From: an uncultured bacterium
GTDB lineage: Bacteria > Pseudomonadota > Gammaproteobacteria > Burkholderiales > Burkholderiaceae_E
DNA: 37,787 bases
Direction: 5' to 3'
Assembly (NCBI GenBank): GCA_903866395.1
Contig: CAIPNM010000457.1
Span: 1 to 37,787, forward strand
In this document: positions 15,202 to 24,949 of the stretch, piece by piece
Layout of the letters: each line of letters starts with the position of its first letter
Position numbering within the stretch: position 1 is the stretch's first letter
Position numbers and translations under genes: made by a program
The notes under the pieces: model-generated
The model's database searches: none
Told to the model about the DNA's origin: nothing
The model's input: the letters and a program-made list of their open reading frames with translations, nothing else

Positions 15202-15879
15202 TCAGGCAAAGGTGATCGCATGCCGACGCTCGGGGAGGGCCAGATGCGCAATTGCGTTATAGCTGAGGAGCCGCAGTGTGCCTCGGCCGGCAATCAATTC
15301 GCACACGCCTGTATTCCGAAACTGCAGGTTCAGTTCGATGGCGGTGGAGGCCGGCGCATTCATGACATCGGCAATCAGCCGGCCAATCGCTCCACCTGAA
15401 CTCACCAGGAGCACCGTGTCTTCGCGGGCCAAGCCCGCGCTCGCCGAGTCGACCGCGCTGCGCACGCGCGCGCCAAACCCGCTCCAGGACTCCGGCACGC
15501 CGTCGAGCGCATCGTCGGACCAGCACTGCATCGCCTCGCGGAAGGTCCGCCAGTAATCACGAAAGTCGCGCCGTTGGTGGGCCAGTTGATCAGCGCCACC
15601 GGTGTGGATGCGATAAAGCGATTCTCCGTCGTATTCATCGAGACCGGCGTCTTCAGCGAGCGGCACGCTCGCAGAAAGTCCCATGGCCGAGAGGATCTCC
15701 GCTGCCGTATCGCGCTGACGCGCAAGCGTACCGGCCACCGCCCGTACCGGCGACACACCGAGTGCTGCCAGATGTTCACCCAGCCAGCGCGCCTGCTGCC
15801 GCCCCCGATCCGACAAGCGGTCATAGTTGTCCGACCCGAAGGCCGCCTGTCCGTGCCGAACCAGCAATACCATGGCCAT
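15202..15879 (-). CDS. Histidine phosphatase family protein
   Basis: The 225-residue protein opens with VLLVRHGQAAFGSDNYDRLSDRG (R8-H9-G10), the phospho-histidine motif of the phosphoglycerate mutase-like superfamily. It has the second catalytic region VLLVSSGGAIGRLIADVM, where Ser-Gly-Gly replaces the His-Gly usually seen (an S/THGG-type motif in canonical members). The replacement of that second histidine may lower or change activity. There are two ATG candidates, at 15879 and 15873; neither has a strong ribosome-binding site. It heads the unit with the MaoC and Old Yellow Enzyme genes and is divergent from dinB, with only 47 bp between them. The substrate is unknown. Confidence 0.9.
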   Translation of the reverse strand: MAMVLLVRHGQAAFGSDNYDRLSDRGRQQARWLGEHLAALGVSPVRAVAGTLARQRDTAAEILSAMGLSASVPLAEDAGLDEYDGESLYRIHTGGADQLAHQRRDFRDYWRTFREAMQCWSDDALDGVPESWSGFGARVRSAVDSASAGLAREDTVLLVSSGGAIGRLIADVMNAPASTAIELNLQFRNTGVCELIAGRGTLRLLSYNAIAHLALPERRHAITFA

Positions 15880-15926
15880 GCGTGGAGTCCGCCCTGCTAG
15901 GTTGTCGGGAAAGCCGCCATGATAAG

Positions 15927-17291
15927 GTGAACTGCAGGCCGCGCTTGCCGCGACTCAACCCCGCTGACCGCCGCTTGAAAGATTCAGACCCGCCTCGTTC
16001 ACGCAGGATCGCCCATCTCGACATGGATGCGTTTTACGCATCGGTCGAGTTGCTTCGCTATCCCCATCTGCGCGGCCTGCCGGTGGTGATCGGTGGCCGA
16101 CGCCGCTCACCCGAGCGCGATAGCGCGCCCCAGGCAGTCCTTCCGCGACTTCGCGACTACGCCGGCCGCGGCGTCATCACGACCGCCACCTATGAAGCGC
16201 GCGCCTTTGGCGTGCACTCAGGCATGGGCCTCATGAAGGCTGCCGCGCTCTGCCCGGAGGCGTTGCTGCTGCCCGCCGACTTCGATGAATACCGCCGAAT
16301 GTCTCGGATGTTCAAGGCGGCTGTGGCCGAGATTGCCCCGGTCATCGAGGACCGGGGCATCGATGAGATCTATATCGATCTCACCGACTGCGATAGTGTG
16401 CACGACGATGGGGGCCGCGCCCTCGGCGCACAGTTGAAGGCGCGCGTTCATGAGCGCTGTGGCCTCACCTGCTCGGTCGGTATCACCCCCAACAAGCTGC
16501 TGTCGAAAATCGCCTCTGAGCTCGACAAACCCGACGGCCTCACCGTTCTGGATACCAGGGACATTGGCTCACGAATCTGGCCGCTTCCGGCTCGACGTAT
16601 CAACGGCATCGGTCCCAAGGCCTCGGCCCGGCTCGAGGCACTGGGGATCCGGACGATCGGAGAACTGGCCGAGGCGCCGCCAACCCTTCTGATCGATCAA
16701 TTCGGCCGCAGCTATGGCGCCTGGCTTCATGAGGCCGCGCATGGCCGCGACGATCGGCCGGTAGTGACTTATAGCGAGCCGCGTTCGATCAGTCGCGAGA
16801 CCACCTTTGAACACGACCTGCATCCGCGGCGAGACCGCGAGCGGCTATCCGCGATCTTCACCAATTTGTGTGAGAAGGTGGCAGACGATCTGCGGCGCAA
16901 GGGCTATGTTGGCCGAACCATCGGCATCAAGCTTCGCTACGAAGACTTCACCACCGTGACACGCGACCAGACCTTGCCCGAGGGCACCGCCGAGGCCACA
17001 CTCATTCGCGCGGCGGCCGGGCGTTGTCTGAAGCGTGTGCCGCTTGAACGAAAGCTCCGCCTGCTCGGTGTGCGGGTGGGAGCGCTCAGCCGGGCGGATC
17101 AGATCGCGCAACTGGCGAAGTCGTCACTCAATCTGGAAGAATCAACCGCAGGCTACGCGTCCGGTGCGACGCGCTCGCGTACCGCGGCACTGCACGCGGC
17201 TGAACCCGGACCAGCAGCCCAACCCGCAGACGCGCGCCAGTTACCACTCTTTGACGCGCTCAAGCCGCCTCCGACCGGCTCGTGCGGTTGA
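15927..17291 (+). CDS. dinB: DNA polymerase IV (Y-family, DinB)
   Basis: With GTG at 15927 the product has 454 residues. The palm has IAHLDMDAFYASVELL (28-43; catalytic Asp32, steric-gate region F36-Y37) and RGIDEIYIDLTD (143-154; catalytic Asp146 and Glu147). SVGITPNKLLSKIASELDKPDG is followed by a helix-hairpin-helix thumb (RRINGIGPKASARLEALGI) and the little-finger domain with RRKGYVGRTIGIKLRYEDF. A stretch of about 20 extra residues (about 57-80) lies in the finger region after VVIGG compared with E. coli DinB. The enzyme performs error-prone translesion synthesis. No LexA-type operator is apparent in the 47-bp divergent gap. The frame is open back to 15762, but that overlaps the neighbouring gene and has no homology signal. 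Confidence 0.95.
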   Translation: MNCRPRLPRLNPADRRLKDSDPPRSRRIAHLDMDAFYASVELLRYPHLRGLPVVIGGRRRSPERDSAPQAVLPRLRDYAGRGVITTATYEARAFGVHSGMGLMKAAALCPEALLLPADFDEYRRMSRMFKAAVAEIAPVIEDRGIDEIYIDLTDCDSVHDDGGRALGAQLKARVHERCGLTCSVGITPNKLLSKIASELDKPDGLTVLDTRDIGSRIWPLPARRINGIGPKASARLEALGIRTIGELAEAPPTLLIDQFGRSYGAWLHEAAHGRDDRPVVTYSEPRSISRETTFEHDLHPRRDRERLSAIFTNLCEKVADDLRRKGYVGRTIGIKLRYEDFTTVTRDQTLPEGTAEATLIRAAAGRCLKRVPLERKLRLLGVRVGALSRADQIAQLAKSSLNLEESTAGYASGATRSRTAALHAAEPGPAAQPADARQLPLFDALKPPPTGSCG

Positions 17292-17316
17292 GCGCGAGTC
17301 ATGCGGGCAAACGCCG

Positions 17317-18090
17317 CTAGAGTCCGCCCCGGGCATCGACCAGCGCCGCCGTGACGTAGGAAGACTGCGCCCCATCGGACAGCCACACGATCACCCGCGC
17401 GATTTCCTCGGGAGTGCCGACCCGGCCAAGCGGCGCCGAACGCGCCATCTGATCGAGCTGGCCGGGTGGACGGTCGGCATGAATCTCAGTATCGATCGGA
17501 CCGGGGCGCACTGCGTTCACCCGGATCCCATCTGCACCCAACTCGCGGGCCATACCGATCGTCATGGAATCGATCGCGCCCTTGGTGGCAGCGTAGTGCA
17601 CCCACACGCCTGCCGAGCCAAGCTGCGCCGCGCCTGAACTGAGGTTCACGATCGCGCCGCCGGCGCCGCCATGCCGGGTCGACATCCGTTTAACGGCCTC
17701 GCGCGAGCAGAGGAGTGGCGCCCGCACGTTGATGGCGAGCAGCGACTCGAGCATGGCGGCATCGAGCGCCTCGATGCGACTGGCCCCACCGGTGATGCCT
17801 GCGTTGTTGACGAGCGCGGTCAGCCGCCCAAGCGAATCCGCCGCTTCGAACGCTGCCATGATCTGGCGCTCATCGGACACATCGGCACGAATCGCTAACG
17901 CGCGCCCGCCCGTAGCTTCTATGCTTTCAACCAATTGCCCAGCCTCATGCTTCCGGTCGCGGTAGACCAGGGCAATCGTCCAGCCCGCGGCAGCGGCAAG
18001 CCGCGCGGTTGCCGCGCCAATGCCTCGGCTGCCGCCGGTGATGAGCATCACGCCACGATCAGCGCGTGTATCGGACTGCGTCTGCACCAT
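17317..18090 (-). CDS. SDR family oxidoreductase
   Basis: The 257-residue classical short-chain dehydrogenase has the cofactor loop TGGSRGIG (18-25), NNAG (95-98), the catalytic serine in LSSGAAQ (Ser151/152) and YAATK (Tyr166, Lys170). The GPIDTEIH segment follows. Arg22 in the glycine loop and VYRDRK after beta-2 favour NADP(H). The substrate is not predictable from sequence; the nearest well-known type is the glucose 1-dehydrogenase/3-oxoacyl reductase-like group. GGAG five bases before the ATG supports the start. It is 36 bp downstream of the MetE-like gene on the same strand and convergent with dinB (25-bp gap). Confidence 0.93.
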   Translation of the reverse strand: MVQTQSDTRADRGVMLITGGSRGIGAATARLAAAAGWTIALVYRDRKHEAGQLVESIEATGGRALAIRADVSDERQIMAAFEAADSLGRLTALVNNAGITGGASRIEALDAAMLESLLAINVRAPLLCSREAVKRMSTRHGGAGGAIVNLSSGAAQLGSAGVWVHYAATKGAIDSMTIGMARELGADGIRVNAVRPGPIDTEIHADRPPGQLDQMARSAPLGRVGTPEEIARVIVWLSDGAQSSYVTAALVDARGGL

Positions 18091-18126
18091 GCGTTCTCCG
18101 CTCTGCGTCAGGGGCCTGGACGCTTT

Positions 18127-19146
18127 TCAGACGTGCCGCTCGCGCGCAAGCCGGGCGCCCGCCACAAGCGCCTCCAGCTTCGCAAGCGCCACCTCGCGGC
18201 TCATGGGCGCCATGCCGCAGTTGGTGCAGGCAAACAGCCGGTTCGGCGGTACGTGAGCGAGCGCGCGCGCGATGGTGTCGGCCACCTGCGCGGGCGTTTC
18301 GACCGCGTCGGTCGCGACATCAATCACCCCCAGGAGCACATCCTTACCCTCGAGAAGCCGCAGCAGTTCAATCGGTACCTGTGAAGCAATACACTCGAGC
18401 GACACCTGATGGATTCGGCTTCGGGCGAGCGCCGGGAACACCACCTCGTACTGTCGCCACTCGCCACCCAGCGAGCGCTTCCAATCGATGTTGGCCTGGA
18501 TGCCATAGCCATAGCAGATATGAACCGCAGTGGTGCAGCGCAAGCCCTCGATCGCACGGTGCAGCGCCTCGATGCCCCAGTCGCATACCTCGTCCATGTA
18601 GACATTGAAGGCGGGTTCATCGAACTGAATGATGTCGACCCCGTCAGCCTCGAGTGCACGCGCCTCCTGGTTGAGCAGATCGGCAAAGGCCATCGCCATG
18701 CGGACCCTGTCCCCATAGTGCCGATCGGCGATCGTGTCGACGATGGTCATGGGTCCGGGGAGCGTGAACTTAATGCGGCGGGTCGTGTGCGCGCGCAGCA
18801 GCTTTGCTTCCGCTTCATGCACCCGCCCGCGCAGTTTGAGCGGACCCACCACCTGCGGCACCATCGCGTCATAGCGGTTGTTGCGAATGCCCATCTTCAC
18901 CTTGTTCTCGAAGTCGATGCCTTCCACCGCCTCGAGAAAGCCATGCACAAAGTGCTGGCGCGACTGCTCGCCATCGCCGATCACATCGAGCCCCGCGTCT
19001 TCCTGAAGCTTTAGCCACACGAGCGTGGCGTCGGCCTTGGCACGCGCCAGTGCGTCACCCTCGGCGCCCCAACGTGGCCAGAGTTTTCCGGTCTCGGCGA
19101 GCCAGCCGGGTTTGGGCAGACTGCCCGCAATGCTTGTCTCGAACAT
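18127..19146 (-). CDS. MetE-like core methionine synthase family protein
   Basis: The 339-residue protein corresponds only to the C-terminal catalytic barrel of cobalamin-independent methionine synthase; the N-terminal half that binds polyglutamyl folate in full MetE (about 750 residues) is absent. The zinc site appears complete: His209 and Cys211 (VHICYGYG), Glu251 (SLEC) and Cys310 (TNCGMAP). The homocysteine-binding start IAGSLPKPGWL and the DGEQSR and QFDEPAF motifs are present. Core proteins of this kind transfer methyl groups to homocysteine from non-folate donors such as methylcobamide proteins, but several subfamilies have no known reaction. The partner DUF1852 (MesX) of the MesD subtype is not adjacent. 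ATG 19146 is chosen because GGGAG lies 10 bases upstream; the ATG seven codons earlier lacks one. It is divergent from a YeeE/YedE sulfur transporter. Confidence 0.88.
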   Translation of the reverse strand: MFETSIAGSLPKPGWLAETGKLWPRWGAEGDALARAKADATLVWLKLQEDAGLDVIGDGEQSRQHFVHGFLEAVEGIDFENKVKMGIRNNRYDAMVPQVVGPLKLRGRVHEAEAKLLRAHTTRRIKFTLPGPMTIVDTIADRHYGDRVRMAMAFADLLNQEARALEADGVDIIQFDEPAFNVYMDEVCDWGIEALHRAIEGLRCTTAVHICYGYGIQANIDWKRSLGGEWRQYEVVFPALARSRIHQVSLECIASQVPIELLRLLEGKDVLLGVIDVATDAVETPAQVADTIARALAHVPPNRLFACTNCGMAPMSREVALAKLEALVAGARLARERHV

Positions 19147-19226
19147 GAGCTGATAACTCCCGTTCATCTGGAGAAAAAAGGGTTGGTCTCTCGGCGTGCC
19201 GCACACTGCCGGTAAGATGCAAACCC

Positions 19227-20342
19227 ATGGAAACCGCGATCATATCCGTCGGCGCAATCGCCGCGTTGGGCTTTGGCCTCGGTGCCGCCTTTGGTTTCAT
19301 CGGCGCCCGTACGCACTTCTGCACGCTTGGCGCCATCTCCGACATCCTGAACATCGGCAGCTGGACGCGCATGCGCATGTGGCTCCTTGCGATCGGCGTG
19401 GCCGTTCTCGGCGTCTGGGCATTCGAGATCACGGGACAGGTCAGCACCTCGCGCTCGCTTTATGCCGCCAGCCGGCTGCCATGGCTCTCGCATATCGTGG
19501 GCGGCCTGTTGTTCGGCATTGGTATGACGCTCGCTTCGGGCTGCACCAGCAAGACGCTGATCCGTCTGGGCGGCGGCAACCTGAAATCGGTGCTCGTGTT
19601 TCTGGTGGTGGGCATTTCGGCCTACATGACACTCAAGGGTCTGTTCGGCGTCTGGCGCTCAGCCACCGTTGACCAGGTGGTGATTGATCTGGGCACGAGC
19701 CAGGAATTACCGGCGCTGCTCGCGGCCTGGACAGGCACCGAGGCCGCTGTGCTGCAGCGTTGGCTGCCCCCCGTCCTGGGCGTGGCGCTCACACTTGGTG
19801 CGCTCGCAAGCCGCGATATGTGGCGCGACGAACCCTATGCGATTACCGGCGGCGTTCTGATCGGCCTCATCGTGGTGGGCGGCTGGTATGTCACCGGCCA
19901 CATCGGCTTTGTCGAAGAGCATCCCGACACGCTCGAGGCCGCCTACATCGGCACCCAGGGCAACCGCCCCGAATCCCTCTCGCTGGTGGCGCCCTTTGCC
20001 TATACGCTCGAGCTCCTCATGTTCTGGAGTGACAAATCCCGCCACATCACCTTCGGCATCGCCACGGCACTCGGCATGGTGGCAGGCGCGCTCGCATGGG
20101 CCATCGCCACGCGCAGCTGGCGCGAGGAAGTGTTTCCTGATGGTGCCGATTTCCGTCGCCACCTGCTGGGCGGGGTCCTGATGGGGGTGGGCGGCGTCAC
20201 GGCGCTGGGCTGCACCATCGGTCAGGGTTTGAGCGGCTTGTCCACGCTCTCGCTGGGATCGTTCATCACGACGGCCGCAATCATTGTCGGCTGCGTGATC
20301 ACCATGAAAATCGATCTCTGGCGGATGATGCGCGAGGCCTGA
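19227..20342 (+). CDS. YeeE/YedE family sulfur-compound transporter
   Basis: The 371-residue integral membrane protein has about ten helices and both halves of the YeeE/YedE repeat. The first carries FCTLGAISDILNIGSWTRM and later LASGCTSKTLIRLGGGNLKS; the second carries GCTIGQGLSGLSTLSLGSF near the C-terminus. The conserved Gly-Cys cysteines (in SGCTS and LGCTIGQG) line the thiosulfate path in characterised YeeE. Full-length YeeE-type proteins import thiosulfate or another small sulfur species into the cytoplasm. The usual small partner TsuB/YeeD (TusA-like) is not adjacent here. It is divergent from the MetE-like gene across 80 bp, which links the two by sulfur chemistry, though no shared operator is visible. 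The ribosome-binding site is weak. Confidence 0.92.
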   Translation: METAIISVGAIAALGFGLGAAFGFIGARTHFCTLGAISDILNIGSWTRMRMWLLAIGVAVLGVWAFEITGQVSTSRSLYAASRLPWLSHIVGGLLFGIGMTLASGCTSKTLIRLGGGNLKSVLVFLVVGISAYMTLKGLFGVWRSATVDQVVIDLGTSQELPALLAAWTGTEAAVLQRWLPPVLGVALTLGALASRDMWRDEPYAITGGVLIGLIVVGGWYVTGHIGFVEEHPDTLEAAYIGTQGNRPESLSLVAPFAYTLELLMFWSDKSRHITFGIATALGMVAGALAWAIATRSWREEVFPDGADFRRHLLGGVLMGVGGVTALGCTIGQGLSGLSTLSLGSFITTAAIIVGCVITMKIDLWRMMREA

Positions 20343-20377
20343 GCCAGCCGCAGGATGGCTTGAAAAGCCCCATCGCA

Positions 20378-22842
<2,465 letters not shown>

Positions 22843-22907
22843 CTGGTCGGGCCGGTGGCTCGCCGGGCAAGCATGTTGCGTGTAGTGTTGGGCCAGGATA
22901 ATCATCA

Positions 22908-24230
22908 ATGAGCCTTGTTCCCCGACTCGCCCGAGGCCTGCCGTTTTTTTATGGCTGGTTGATCATCGGCATCGCGTTCGTGTCGATGGCCCTTGCAGTC
23001 AACGCGCGCACGTCGTTCTCGCTCGTGTACCCACCCATCCTCGATGAATTCGGCTGGGACCGCGCCGACACAGCGGGCGCGTTCTCGTTCGGCTTTCTCG
23101 TCTCGGCCGCCCTGAGCCCGCTACTCGGCAGGGCAATGGAACGCTTCGGACCGGTACCAGTCATGGAGGCAGGCGCCCTCGCAAGCGGCCTCGGCATGCT
23201 GCTCGCGAGCCAGGCGTCCTCGCTCTGGGAGTTCTATCTGAGCCTGGGCCTGCTGGTGGGATTTGGCAGCGTCTGCCTGGGCTACACCGGGCACGGCCTC
23301 TTTCTGACAGCATGGTTCGAGCGCAGGCGCGGGTTGGCCATCTCGATCGCCTACGCCGGCGCAGGCGCGGGTTCAATCCTGCTGCTGCCGGTCATGCAGG
23401 AGTTGATCGACGCCGCCGGCTGGCGGCACGCCTGCCTCATCCTGGGCAGTCTCATTCTGGCGGTGCTGGTGCCCCTCAATTTGCTGGTGAGAAGACGACC
23501 CTCGGACCTCGGCCTGCAACCCGACGGCGATCCCGTCCCGGTTAACGGCCAGACCAGTGCGCGACGCACCCGGCGCGTCGACCCGGCGTGGACCAGCGTC
23601 GAGTGGACGCTGCGTCTAGCGGTTCGCACGCACCGCTTCTGGTGGATCGCGCTCGGTTACGCCAGTGCGCTCTTCGTCTGGTATGCGGTGCAGGTTCACC
23701 AGACCCGCTATCTGCTCGAGGTCGGGTTTGACGCGACGCTCGCTGCCTGGGCACTTGGCGTGGTGAGTCTTGCAGGCGTGCCCGGACAAATTGCGCTTGG
23801 CTGGCTTTCCGATCGGGTGGGCCGCGAACTCGTATGGGCCATCGGCTGCGCCGGATTTATCGTGTGCTGCCTCCTGCTGATCGCACTCGCCCGCTGGCCG
23901 GTTCTCCCGCTTCTGGGCCTCATGGTGGTGGTGCAGGGGTTGATCGGATACGGGGTGACTTCGGTGTTCGGCGCCATTCCAGCGGATGTGTTCGAAAGCC
24001 CGCACTACGGCCCCATCTTCGGCACGATCAGTCTGCTCGCGATCACTGGCGGGGCGCTCGGCCCTTGGGTGACCGGCCTGATTCACGATGCAGCTGGCAG
24101 CTATCTACCCGCGTTTGCGCTGGGCGCGGCCATGTCGGCACTCGCGGCGTTTGCCATCTGGCGCGCAGCGCCTGGCGCCGTGCGTGCCGTACCCGGCCAG
24201 TCGGGCACCGGATCGGACACAACGGCGTAG
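22908..24230 (+). CDS. MFS transporter
   Basis: The 440-residue protein has about twelve hydrophobic helices and the layout of the monocarboxylate/oxalate-formate antiporter branch of the major facilitator superfamily. Helix 1 is LPFFYGWLIIGIAFVSMAL and the first loop reads NARTSFSLVYPPILDEFGWDRA. GRAMERFGPVPVMEAG, an A-motif-like loop, and a second-half counterpart LGWLSDRVGREL follow. Carriers of this branch move small organic acids. It diverges from pobA over 119 bp, so uptake or export of an aromatic or dicarboxylic acid is a reasonable guess, but it is not the AAHS family to which PcaK belongs. AGGA lies nine bases before the ATG. It is convergent with the ribosome hibernation factor gene. 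Confidence 0.92.
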   Translation: MSLVPRLARGLPFFYGWLIIGIAFVSMALAVNARTSFSLVYPPILDEFGWDRADTAGAFSFGFLVSAALSPLLGRAMERFGPVPVMEAGALASGLGMLLASQASSLWEFYLSLGLLVGFGSVCLGYTGHGLFLTAWFERRRGLAISIAYAGAGAGSILLLPVMQELIDAAGWRHACLILGSLILAVLVPLNLLVRRRPSDLGLQPDGDPVPVNGQTSARRTRRVDPAWTSVEWTLRLAVRTHRFWWIALGYASALFVWYAVQVHQTRYLLEVGFDATLAAWALGVVSLAGVPGQIALGWLSDRVGRELVWAIGCAGFIVCCLLLIALARWPVLPLLGLMVVVQGLIGYGVTSVFGAIPADVFESPHYGPIFGTISLLAITGGALGPWVTGLIHDAAGSYLPAFALGAAMSALAAFAIWRAAPGAVRAVPGQSGTGSDTTA

Positions 24231-24349
24231 GCTACCCGTGAAGCGGCTGGCGCGGGGGGCGAGCAGGGCCCAAGGTCCTTCGCAGGCCTGAGGGCTTAAC
24301 CGCGAGCGAGCGTCAGGCCACTACCAGCGCTGACCGGCACTTGCCTTCA
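24231..24349. other. Convergent intergenic region with a weak inverted repeat
   Basis: This 119-bp gap separates two converging genes. It contains GGCCTGA (24285-24291) and TCAGGCC (24313-24319), a perfect 7-bp inverted repeat with a 21-nt loop and no U-tract on either strand. I see no coding sequence. If it ends transcripts it does so weakly. Confidence 0.3.
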
Positions 24350-24706
24350 CTATGCCGTGGCTTCAACCACTTGCGGCAGCGAATGCTGCTTCACATCGCC
24401 CCGGAGCTTACGCGCATGCTCTTCCAGCTGGCGACGCGCCGCCAGGAAGGCGTCTCGCAGCGCAACGTTCACGTCTTCATGGTGGGCATGGTTGGCGACG
24501 ATGTTGGCGCCCGGCACCGACACGTCGACGCTCACGATGAAGTGTTCGCCGTTTGCCTTATGGTGATGAGGCTTATCGACCACCACTCGACAGCCCGTGA
24601 CGTTGGGATGAAACCGTTCGAGCTTCTCGGTTTTTTCCCGGATCAGCTGCTCCAGAGCGGGCGAAACATCCATGCCGCGGAAATTGATCTGCAGGGTGGT
24701 ACGCAT
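24350..24706 (-). CDS. hpf: Ribosome hibernation promoting factor, HPF/RaiA short form
   Basis: The 118-residue protein has the HPF/YfiA fold pattern: LQINFRGMDVSPALEQLIREKTEKLERF, then CRVVVDKPHHHKANGEHFIVSVDVSVPGANIVAN, then EDVNVALRDAFLAARRQLEEHARKL. It has no C-terminal dimerisation domain, so it is the short type that, with a partner, turns idle 70S ribosomes into hibernating forms. It also ends in a short variable tail (QHSLPQVVEATA). AAAGGA six bases before the ATG fixes the start. It is not next to rpoN, the usual location of the housekeeping copy in Proteobacteria, so it may be a second, stress-linked paralogue. An FNR-like palindrome lies about 150 bp upstream. Confidence 0.93.
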   Translation of the reverse strand: MRTTLQINFRGMDVSPALEQLIREKTEKLERFHPNVTGCRVVVDKPHHHKANGEHFIVSVDVSVPGANIVANHAHHEDVNVALRDAFLAARRQLEEHARKLRGDVKQHSLPQVVEATA

Positions 24707-24949
24707 CGGTCGTCCTTTCGCGCGCGGGGCGCAACGGGGAAAAACCTGTGGCGACGGGTCGTCTCCGCTCCTATCCTACTGCGATTCCATGCGTTGCGGG
24801 GAAGTCATCAGACGGGGTCTTTTCCGGCGCAAATCGTGCGATGATCGATGGCTTGACGCAGGTCAACTGCGGCCTGCTCAGCGTCCCCTCCAGCGCTCCC
24901 TCCAGCGCCCCCGGCTCGTCCACTCCCAACACCCGCGCCCTCGCCGCCC
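24707..24949. other. Intergenic region between pyc and hpf
   Basis: This 243-bp gap holds no convincing coding sequence. It contains the FNR-like palindrome annotated separately and two tandem copies of CCCTCCAGCGCY at 24886-24909. Bases 24870-24949 are strongly strand-biased: C-rich on the plus strand and therefore G-rich in any transcript reading through from pyc. No stem followed by a U-tract is visible for ending pyc transcripts. Confidence 0.5.
24853..24866. promoter_or_regulatory. FNR/Dnr-type palindrome upstream of hpf
   Basis: TTGACGCAGGTCAA is a perfect inverted repeat TTGAC-N4-GTCAA, one base per half-site from the FNR consensus TTGAT-N4-ATCAA and typical of Anr/Dnr/FixK-class sites in denitrifying proteobacteria. 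Its centre is about 153 bp upstream of the hpf start codon on the minus strand. No -10 hexamer is obvious at the class II distance. Control of hpf by oxygen or nitrogen oxides is inference. Confidence 0.4.

Noticed and set aside
19147-19226. Cobalamin or SAM riboswitch or MetR site ahead of the MetE-like gene
   Set aside because: The 80-bp gap is too short for a cobalamin riboswitch, no SAM riboswitch pattern is seen, and no TGAA-N5-TTCA repeat is present.
24886-24909. Tandem CCCTCCAGCGCY copies as the start of a repeat array
   Set aside because: Only two units with one mismatch and no spacers; not CRISPR or a larger array.
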